Shown: positions 1-5,202 of the stretch, piece after piece | Position numbering within the stretch: position 1 is the first letter of the stretch | Layout of the letters: every line of letters starts with the position of its first letter | Assembly: GCA_026785865.1 (NCBI GenBank) | Contig: JAJAZG010000219.1 | Location: 1-9,889 of the forward strand | DNA: 9,889 bases | Source: Pseudanabaena sp. CAN_BIN31 | GTDB lineage: Bacteria; Cyanobacteriota; Cyanobacteriia; Pseudanabaenales; Pseudanabaenaceae | Reading direction: 5' to 3' | The notes under the pieces: generated by a model | What the model was told of the DNA's origin: nothing | What the model saw: the letters and a program-made list of their open reading frames with translations, nothing else | Databases searched by the model: none | Made by a program: the position numbers and the translations under genes

Positions 1-22
1 GCAGGGCTGTTTCAAGAAAGAG
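1..22. repeat. Left terminal inverted repeat of the ISAs1-type element
   Basis: The first 18 bases are the exact reverse complement of 1200-1217. After one mismatch at base 19, bases 20-22 pair again with 1196-1198. The repeat starts at the first base of the window. Confidence 0.88.
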
Positions 23-33
23 GAAATAAGAGG

Positions 34-1111
34 TTAAGTTAGCAAGGATGACAAAGCTGTTAAATCGTGGGCAAATCGCTCAATAGCCCCTTTAATTGAA
101 TCAAATCCATGAAGCCTATATAAGGATAGTATCCATGTCTTCATAATCGAAAAGTTAATCGGCGCATTCCCTGCCTTTTGTTTACTCCTGTCTTCATCGA
201 AAATGACATCTTTTACCCAATGCAACCGATTTTCAATATGCCAATGCTGTCGAATGTATTTGGCAAGCCTTGATGAGTTTGGCGGTAACGAACTGATGTA
301 GTAACTCAAGGTTTTAAAAGCTTTGCCATCGCGTTCTCCAGAGCGAGTAACACGTATCACTGATGATACTTTCTGCCAACTTGGATCAATATTTGCAGGT
401 GGTGTAAATACTTCCACGACTCTCTGAATGTTACGTCCCCGCGAATGGTCGTCTTCAACCTGTTTTTGTACTGGCGGTTCCGTCTCACTCTGAACTATTA
501 TCGCGTCTTGCAGTTTTGGTTGATTGCGCTTCACCTTGATAATGTAGTCGTTGTTGCTCGAAACGATGGTTGCGACTGTTTTTTTTTGACAATGTAAAGC
601 GTCAAGGGTGAAGAGATGATTTTCTAGCTTTAGTTGTGAGATTAACTGTTGAATCACACCGATTTCACTTTCTTTTTTGCTATCCATAATCGCTACTCCG
701 ACTACCACTCCTTGCTCATGAGAGAATAGTGATAAAGCTCTGCTGATGGTTGTCATAATTACTCACTGTGTTTCGCAGACTTTTCCCATCTCCTGCGATA
801 GCGCATCCTGCTACGATACCTTGCTCTCTTACCCAACTGTTGAAGCCATTATTTAGCTTTTCGTAGTCTACATTCATCATCACTCGTCTCATAGTTGAGT
901 ATGACGGCGCTTTCCCATCCTTAAGCTTTAATTGTTGGATTAAACTACGTCTATGTCTTTCCACAAAACGCCCTAATCCCCGATAACCATGATACCCACT
1001 CATTATTCCCATGGTGATAATTAACAAGAGTTTCCAGAAATCCTGAGTGCTTCCTTGGGGCTTTCGCGGATCTGGGATTTCTTTAAGATAATCAACGAAA
1101 CTTTTACTCAT
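34..1111 (-). pseudogene. ISAs1-family DDE transposase, broken by a frameshift
   Basis: The product would catalyse cut-and-paste movement of its own element. The N-terminal part (716-1111, 131 residues) begins MSKSFVDYLKEIPDPRKPQG, the usual start of the DDE_Tnp_1-associated domain, and carries the first catalytic Asp in GDGKSL (about residue 108). The C-terminal part (up to about 740 down to 34) carries the second Asp in TLDALHCQ and the Glu in HWHIEN, followed by LHWVKDVIFDED. The first frame ends in TGA at 716-718, and the second frame is one base off, equivalent to +1 or -2. Coding continues in the new frame with LSLFSHEQG. The link between QQSF and FSH looks a few residues short compared with relatives I remember, so a small deletion is likely. 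No slippery run lies at the junction, so I read this as decay and not programmed frameshifting. Confidence 0.85.
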
Positions 1112-1195
1112 TTTCTGGCTTATTTAACTGTATTTGTATAAATTATCACTTAAAAGCTTTTTGTGCATATCTAATTTTCTACTTTCATTGCCTAA

Positions 1196-1217
1196 CTCAT
1201 TCTTGAAACAGCCCTGC
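1196..1217. repeat. Right terminal inverted repeat of the ISAs1-type element
   Basis: It is the reverse complement of bases 1-22 with one mismatch. It lies 85 bp upstream of the transposase ATG at 1109-1111, so this end also carries the transposase promoter region. Confidence 0.88.
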
Positions 1218-1329
1218 CAATCATGACGGTGAGGCTTCTCATCTCAAGTTCAATATTTTGAAGACGACGAAATCATCGTATAGATATATTCTCAAGTCTT
1301 TTCATGATAATTATGCATCGTTTTTTTAA
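1218..1329. other. Short remnant region between the insertion sequence and the glycosyltransferase gene
   Basis: These 112 bp hold no recognisable gene. On the plus strand one frame stays open from the insertion-sequence end to a TAA near 1330 (about 37 codons, beginning NHDGEASHLK). Another gives a short acidic end, QYFEDDEIIV, before a TAG. Either could be the stump of a gene interrupted by the element, but I recognise neither. I see no clear rho-independent terminator for the glycosyltransferase here, only a T-rich stretch near 1320-1338. Confidence 0.4.
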
Positions 1330-2430
1330 TTAATTTTTCATGCTTAGATTATATAGCTCTGCGGTTTTTTCGAGCATAATTTCGCTAGAGAACATTTGTT
1401 GATAGCGCTCATAGCCATTTTTAGAAAAGCGATCGCGCAACTCTCGATCATTAATTAATTCCTGAAGCTTAACAGCTAAATCATCAGGATCGCGGGGATT
1501 AACGATGAAACCTGTTTGGTTGTCAATTACCTGTTCTGCAAGTCCTCCCACACGAGTAACAACTGTGGGTTTTGATTGAGACATCGCTTCCGCGCAAACT
1601 AAGCCAAAAGGCTCTTGAAGAGAAGGTAATACAAAAATATCGAATAACCGAATTAAACTCGGCAAATCGTTAAGATAACCTGTAAAGATCACGCGATCGC
1701 TGATACCTAGATCTTCAGATTCTTGTTTGAGAGATACTTCCAAATCACCATTGCCTGCAATTACTAATCGTAGATATCTTTCTGGCAATTTAGCAAATGC
1801 TTGCAGTAAATAGGTTAATCCCTTAGCTTCATTTAAACGGGCGGCTGTTCCGAGAATTATTTGCGTGTCAGGATCGAGATTGAATCTCTTGGCTAGTTCT
1901 ATCGATTTATCGACATTGAGAACTGGTTCTTTCACGCCGTTATAAATTAAATTAAGCTTCTGGGTATTCAATCCGAAGCCTTTAAGCAGGTTATATTCTG
2001 CTTCGCAAACGCTAATAACTTGATTAGCAAACCAGTTACTAAACCAACAGGACATTTGATAACTAAAGTTGGCACTGTCGCCATGATATCCATGTACGGT
2101 AAAGACAACAGGTACTTTTCCCAAGGCAAATCGCACGGGTAACATTAATTCATGTGCGCCATGAACATGAACTAGATCGATCGCTTGTTCTTTGTGAATT
2201 TCTCTAATTCCTGCAATTAGTTCTGGTAAACCTTTAAAGAAATTAAAGTCCCAGCGCGTAAATTCGCGTTGAGTTATTGGTAATTTGCGAAATTGCGGTG
2301 CGCCCTTGCCATCGGGTGCTAATAGTGAAATTTTGTAGCGATCGCCAAGTCCTTCGATAAGGCTAAGAGCTTGTTTTTCAGTGCCGCCTTGATTGAGGTA
2401 AGGCAAAATAAATAGAATATGTTTTTGCAT
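1330..2430 (-). CDS. Glycosyltransferase, GT4 type (GT-B fold)
   Basis: This is a 366-residue cytoplasmic or membrane-associated enzyme predicted to move a sugar from a nucleotide-sugar donor to an unknown acceptor. Residues 1-165 form the acceptor half, with the glycine-rich GGTEKQ at 15-20 and HVHGAHE at 88-94. Residues 190-360 form the donor-binding half, with GTAARLNEAKG near 194-204, VIAGNGD at 223-229 and the E-x7-E pair (E273 and E281, in EPFGLVCAE). The length is typical for GT4 enzymes. I see no signal peptide or membrane span. The ATG start lies 28 bp after the cbiO stop on the same strand, so co-transcription is possible. No strong ribosome binding site is visible. HIP1 sites inside the gene mark it as a long-term resident. 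The substrate could be polysaccharide, lipopolysaccharide or glycolipid, and the sequence does not decide it. Confidence 0.9.
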   Translation of the reverse strand: MQKHILFILPYLNQGGTEKQALSLIEGLGDRYKISLLAPDGKGAPQFRKLPITQREFTRWDFNFFKGLPELIAGIREIHKEQAIDLVHVHGAHELMLPVRFALGKVPVVFTVHGYHGDSANFSYQMSCWFSNWFANQVISVCEAEYNLLKGFGLNTQKLNLIYNGVKEPVLNVDKSIELAKRFNLDPDTQIILGTAARLNEAKGLTYLLQAFAKLPERYLRLVIAGNGDLEVSLKQESEDLGISDRVIFTGYLNDLPSLIRLFDIFVLPSLQEPFGLVCAEAMSQSKPTVVTRVGGLAEQVIDNQTGFIVNPRDPDDLAVKLQELINDRELRDRFSKNGYERYQQMFSSEIMLEKTAELYNLSMKN

Positions 2431-2436
2431 TATTAA

Positions 2437-2452
2437 AATTATAGTGATAATT
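2437..2452 (-). repeat. Small AT-rich inverted repeat between cbiO and the glycosyltransferase
   Basis: AATTAT and ATAATT flank a 4-base loop. The stem is only 6 bp of A/T pairs, too weak for a terminator and possibly chance. Confidence 0.25.
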
Positions 2453-2458
2453 GCGGCA

Positions 2459-3193
2459 TTAACTGAGGCTTAGTGGCATTTCAAGAGCATGGGCGAGCAG
2501 AAATTCACGATCGCTTAATACCTGTCTAGTTTCACCGTTATAAACGATTTTGCCTTCACTCAAAACAACTGTGCGATCGCATAGCTCTAATACCAAATCG
2601 AGATCGTGGGTGGCGATTAATTGGGTTTCGGGCAGGGTTTGCAAAAGTTGGATTAGCTGACGGCGCGATCGCGGATCGAGTTGGGCAGATGGTTCATCAA
2701 ACACTAATATCTGCGGTTGCATTGCCAAGACACCAGCGATCGCCACTCGTTTTTTTTCACCACCAGAGAGGTTTTGCGATTGGCGTTGTCTATACTTGTC
2801 CAGATCCAAGCCAACCGCCACTAGAGCTTCTGCTACTCTGATTTCTAAATCTCTCCCCCGCAGTCCCTGATTCATGGGGCCAAAAGCAACATCTTCCCAA
2901 ACCGTTGGCATAAATAATTGATCATCAGGATTTTGGAAAACTACGCCGACAAAGTTACGAATTGCGGTTAAATTTTGTGGCAGGATTGGCATTTCACCAA
3001 CAATGATTTCTCCATGTTGTGACATCAAAATGCCGTTGAGATGCAGTAACAATGTCGATTTCCCCGATCCATTTGCACCCACGATCGCCACTTTTTCAGT
3101 CGCCTTGATTTGGAGATTAATTCCTTGCAAAGCGCGAATACCATCAGGATAGACATAACTGAGGTTTTCAATAGAGATAGGATTATGGTGCAT
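2459..3193 (-). CDS. cbiO: Cobalt/nickel ECF transporter ATPase CbiO
   Basis: This is the ATP-hydrolysing subunit on the inner face of the membrane that powers metal uptake through CbiM and CbiQ. Counting from the ATG at 3193 (244 residues), the sequence shows Walker A GANGSGKS at 39-46, the Q-loop FQNPDDQ at 86-92 (the PDDQ form typical of ECF ATPases), the signature LSGGEKKR at 142-149, Walker B ILVFDEPS at 162-169 and the H-loop ATHD at 194-197. All catalytic residues are present. I chose ATG 3193 because the family N-terminus (ISIENLSYVYPDG) begins just after it. A TTG at 3244 would add 17 residues encoded by the hairpin at 3199-3231 and would overlap cbiQ. It lies 28 bp after the cbiQ stop, in the order M-small subunit-Q-O. 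Confidence 0.95.
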   Translation of the reverse strand: MHHNPISIENLSYVYPDGIRALQGINLQIKATEKVAIVGANGSGKSTLLLHLNGILMSQHGEIIVGEMPILPQNLTAIRNFVGVVFQNPDDQLFMPTVWEDVAFGPMNQGLRGRDLEIRVAEALVAVGLDLDKYRQRQSQNLSGGEKKRVAIAGVLAMQPQILVFDEPSAQLDPRSRRQLIQLLQTLPETQLIATHDLDLVLELCDRTVVLSEGKIVYNGETRQVLSDREFLLAHALEMPLSLS

Positions 3194-3198
3194 GTATG

Positions 3199-3231
3199 TA
3201 TTATTTGGAGCGCTCTGCGCCCTAAATAATA
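3199..3231. repeat. Imperfect hairpin spanning the cbiQ stop and the cbiO leader
   Basis: Outer arms TATTATTT (3199-3206) and AAATAATA (3224-3231) are exact reverse complements. Inside them GCGC pairs with GCGC across a 3-base loop, with one mismatch and one possible G-U pair between the two stem parts. It occupies the whole cbiQ-cbiO spacer and includes the cbiQ stop codon. There is no following T-run on the minus strand, so it is more likely an intercistronic structure or a mobile palindrome than a terminator. Confidence 0.65.
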
Positions 3232-4034
3232 AGGGCTTGACCAAGCAAGATTATGATCATAATGCACGCAATCGCAAGGCGATCGCGCCAGCTACCAGAA
3301 TCTAATTCTGTGACAACGGGGATACCTTGATAGCCGCGAGCTAACATCGCCTGATAGATGCGATCGCCGCGATCGTAGGTACGAATAAACAGGACACCGA
3401 GCATATTGCCTAATACCTGACGCTGCCATTGGAGATCGTGACGTTGGCGATCGTAGAGATTGCGGGTGGCAAAGTTTCGGGCTGTGGCAGCACGACGCAT
3501 TGCTTTAAATTCATTGGTCAACACACCGATATAGCGATACATTGCCGCAAGAATGCTCACCAAAAGCGGCGGCATTTTTAGCATGACGAGGGCTTGTAAT
3601 AATAATGGAACAGGAGTGCTAAGGGTGAGAATATTCATTAGTAGTAAAGATAGAAATGCTTTAATACTAACGCTTCCCAATACCATCAAACCATTAGTAG
3701 TAATCTGCATCCATCCCCATTGCCACAGCAGATCACCACCGCCACGAAATAGAGTTCCCAATAGAATTATGCTGCTGAATGCAGATTCAATTGCCATACG
3801 TTTAACGAGAATTCCTAAATCAACTTTACTCCAATAAAGAATTGGCAAAATTACAATTCCATATAAAGCCCAAGTCCACCATCTACCAATTGGGGTGAGG
3901 GAGATCGCAAATACTAATAGAAATATGCATAGCAAGCGCGTATGAATCGCGAGACTAGTCCATATATTTAAGCGATCGCGCCGAGATTGTGACAGGCGAT
4001 CGCTTAGTTCGATCAGATGAATATGTAACAGCAT
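3222..4034 (-). CDS. cbiQ: Cobalt/nickel ECF transporter T component CbiQ
   Basis: This membrane-embedded coupling subunit passes the movement of CbiO to the metal-binding subunit CbiM. Hydrophobic segments lie roughly at 35-52, 56-72, 84-100, 115-140, 145-170 and at the C-terminus (about 253-270). Between them is a long cytoplasmic stretch with the two coupling motifs that dock on the ATPase: RRAATARNF (first motif, ARN instead of ARG) and AMLARGYQG (second motif, ARG). About 270 residues is normal for CbiQ. I chose ATG 4034. A TTG at 4046 would add four residues encoded by the hairpin arm at 4045-4055. No strong Shine-Dalgarno is visible before either start. The gene lies 35 bp after the small-subunit gene and 28 bp before cbiO. 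Confidence 0.92.
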   Translation of the reverse strand: MLLHIHLIELSDRLSQSRRDRLNIWTSLAIHTRLLCIFLLVFAISLTPIGRWWTWALYGIVILPILYWSKVDLGILVKRMAIESAFSSIILLGTLFRGGGDLLWQWGWMQITTNGLMVLGSVSIKAFLSLLLMNILTLSTPVPLLLQALVMLKMPPLLVSILAAMYRYIGVLTNEFKAMRRAATARNFATRNLYDRQRHDLQWQRQVLGNMLGVLFIRTYDRGDRIYQAMLARGYQGIPVVTELDSGSWRDRLAIACIMIIILLGQALII

Positions 4035-4044
4035 AGGTTTAAGC

Positions 4045-4069
4045 AAGTAGAACGCTTTGCGTTCTACTT
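4045..4069. repeat. Perfect 11-bp hairpin between the small-subunit gene and cbiQ
   Basis: AAGTAGAACGC (4045-4055) and GCGTTCTACTT (4059-4069) are exact reverse complements around a 3-base loop. The hairpin fills most of the 35-bp spacer, ending one base from the stop codon of the upstream gene. On the operon strand it is followed by GCTTAAACC, not by a T-run. Only on the plus strand does a T-rich stretch follow. It may modulate expression or mRNA stability between the two genes. Confidence 0.75.
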
Positions 4070-4387
4070 TTATTTTGGTTCAGTTTTTCTTACTGCTAGC
4101 TTACCAATCCCCCATGCTAAGCCAAATACAACTAATGTGCCAGTGACACCCGCAAGAGCGGTTGAGACTTTCTCATTGGAAACGGCTTTGATGGAATATT
4201 CTGCAAAAATTTGTGAAAAGGGAAGTTGTTTGGCTGGTGATTCGGCAGTAGCTTTCTCATCAAATTTCAAGTCTTGGGAGACGCGATCTAGTCCATCAGG
4301 ATTTTTGCTGGCAAATGGTGATAAAAAGGCGGCAATACTCAGGGCTAGAGCTAATCCTGTGAATATAAAGATACGATTTTTATTCAT
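4070..4387 (-). CDS. PDGLE-type small membrane subunit of the cobalt/nickel ECF transporter (CbiN/NikN-like)
   Basis: This 105-residue protein has a hydrophobic segment near 7-24 and a second at about 76-95, with the loop between them expected outside the membrane. The loop begins with the PDGLD motif (30-34), followed by RVSQDLKFDEKA, which matches the PDGLE domain found beside or fused to CbiM/NikM-type proteins. Such small subunits assist metal loading of the M subunit. The sequence does not look like the classical CbiN of cobalamin-synthesis loci, so I leave the symbol blank and treat the metal as open (Co2+ or Ni2+). The ATG at 4387 is 21 bp after the cbiM stop, so the two are very likely co-transcribed. 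Confidence 0.88.
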   Translation of the reverse strand: MNKNRIFIFTGLALALSIAAFLSPFASKNPDGLDRVSQDLKFDEKATAESPAKQLPFSQIFAEYSIKAVSNEKVSTALAGVTGTLVVFGLAWGIGKLAVRKTEPK

Positions 4388-4408
4388 GTTTTATGTATAT
4401 ATGGCGAT

Positions 4409-5083
4409 CTATAAATTATCTAATTCGGTTTCATTGATCGCAACATTAGGAGCATCATAAATCAGTTCAGGACGAGTTTTCCAGAGAAAGCTAGTCACCG
4501 AAAGGGTAATAAACGCTTCACCAATGCCAATCATGAAATGCCAAGTTAGCATCGCGGTCATTCCTAAAGCCAAGGGGACAGTATCAGATAGGGCTAACAA
4601 CACCGCACAGACTGCGGCAGCGACAACTACGCTAGTCCATGAGGCGATCGCCGTCGCCACACTCATCCCAAACCATGTATTGTGTCCAATCAAAAATCGT
4701 ACAAATCGATATAGATAATAACCGCCAAAAGTTCCAATTAAGCCCATGATTGTGATATTTGCGCCCAATGCAGTTAGCCCTCCATCCTGAAACATGACGG
4801 ACTGCACGATAAAAACGACAGACATGACGAGCGAGCCTGCCCAAGGCCCTAGCAAAATGCCTGCGAGAGTCCCGCCCATTAGATGTCCAGATGTGCCACC
4901 GATGATTGGGAAGTTGACCATTTGGGCAGCAAAAATGAAGGCGGCGGAAACTCCCATTAAGGGAACGGTGCGTTCTTTATATTCTGATTGGACGCGGTTG
5001 AGTGAGAGCGCGATTAAGGCGATCGCGATAATTCCTGTAACTAGGCTTACTGGTAAGCTGAGATAGCCATCGGGGATATGCAT
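4409..5083 (-). CDS. cbiM: Cobalt/nickel ECF transporter metal-binding membrane subunit CbiM
   Basis: This is the substrate-specific subunit (S component) that binds the metal ion and carries it across the cytoplasmic membrane. From ATG 5083 the protein is 224 residues and begins MHIPDGYLS, the family signature. In the solved NikM structure, as I recall it, the metal is held by the N-terminal amine, His2 and His67. Here His2 is present, and the His of GGTSGHLMGG falls exactly at residue 67, which argues for this start over ATG 5110, nine codons upstream. Other hallmarks are LLGPWAG, VQSVMFQDGGLTALGAN and several membrane spans. A soluble tail (about 203-224) ends the protein. It is the first gene of the cluster, about 120 bp downstream of mutS. 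I found no cobalamin riboswitch in the leader. Confidence 0.93.
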   Translation of the reverse strand: MHIPDGYLSLPVSLVTGIIAIALIALSLNRVQSEYKERTVPLMGVSAAFIFAAQMVNFPIIGGTSGHLMGGTLAGILLGPWAGSLVMSVVFIVQSVMFQDGGLTALGANITIMGLIGTFGGYYLYRFVRFLIGHNTWFGMSVATAIASWTSVVVAAAVCAVLLALSDTVPLALGMTAMLTWHFMIGIGEAFITLSVTSFLWKTRPELIYDAPNVAINETELDNL

Positions 5084-5109
5084 GGCTAAATGAATCGGAA
5101 AGGAAAGCA

Positions 5110-5139
5110 TCTATATCTCGGAAGTTTTTTGTAAGTTAA
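5110..5139 (-). promoter_or_regulatory. Possible promoter of the cbi operon
   Basis: On the minus strand TTAACT (5134-5139, -35 like) lies 18 bp upstream of TATAGA (5110-5115, -10 like). Transcription would begin near 5103, downstream of the ATG at 5110, and would fit initiation of CbiM at 5083. The match is modest. A rival -10, TATACT at 5143-5148, has no good -35. Confidence 0.22.
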
Positions 5140-5147
5140 GTAAGTAT

Positions 5148-5200
5148 AAACCCAAAAAGATGTGGCATACGCTGCGCGATCGCCACATCTTTTTGGGTTT
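5148..5200. terminator. Perfect 19-bp hairpin just after mutS, likely terminator and member of a repeat family
   Basis: Arms 5148-5166 and 5182-5200 are exact reverse complements around a 15-base loop. The inner stem GATGTGGC/GCCACATC is flanked by A5 on one side and T5 on the other, the form of a bidirectional rho-independent terminator. An outer AAACCC/GGGTTT extends the pairing. It begins two bases after the mutS stop codon, so it can end mutS transcripts before the cbi operon. The sequence is related to the hairpin at 8091-8151. Confidence 0.65.
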
Positions 5201-5202
5201 GA

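Larger units (their letters stand above)
1..1217 (-). mobile_element. ISAs1-family insertion sequence, complete, transposase frameshifted
   Basis: The element is bounded by inverted repeats at 1-22 and 1196-1217 and encodes one transposase on the minus strand in two frames. A length of about 1.2 kb, one transposase gene and ends reading CAGGGCTGT fit the ISAs1 family as I know it. The exact outer boundary may be 2-1216, because the pairing includes one extra G/C at each end. No target-site duplication can be checked, because the left flank lies outside the window. The element contains no HIP1 octamer, unlike the resident genes to its right, which supports recent arrival. With the reading frame broken it should not move on its own. 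Confidence 0.88.

Noticed and set aside
716..756. Programmed -1 frameshift joining the two transposase halves
   Set aside because: The required shift is +1 or -2, not -1, and the overlap has no A/T slippery heptamer. Decay by a small deletion is simpler.
3222..3244. TTG start of cbiO at 3244, giving a 17-residue extension
   Set aside because: The extra residues are encoded by the palindrome at 3199-3231 and overlap cbiQ. The family N-terminus begins just after ATG 3193.
3553..3837. Plus-strand open frame opposite cbiQ, and similar antisense frames over cbiM and mutS
   Set aside because: They lie opposite well-supported conserved genes, show no family resemblance and are explained by the codon pattern of the sense strand.
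4035..4046. TTG start of cbiQ at 4046
   Set aside because: The four added codons run into the hairpin arm, while an ATG at 4034 gives a normal CbiQ N-terminus.
5084..5202. Cobalamin riboswitch before cbiM
   Set aside because: The spacer is too short for the usual aptamer of about 200 bases, is largely a simple hairpin, and shows no B12-box-like sequence.
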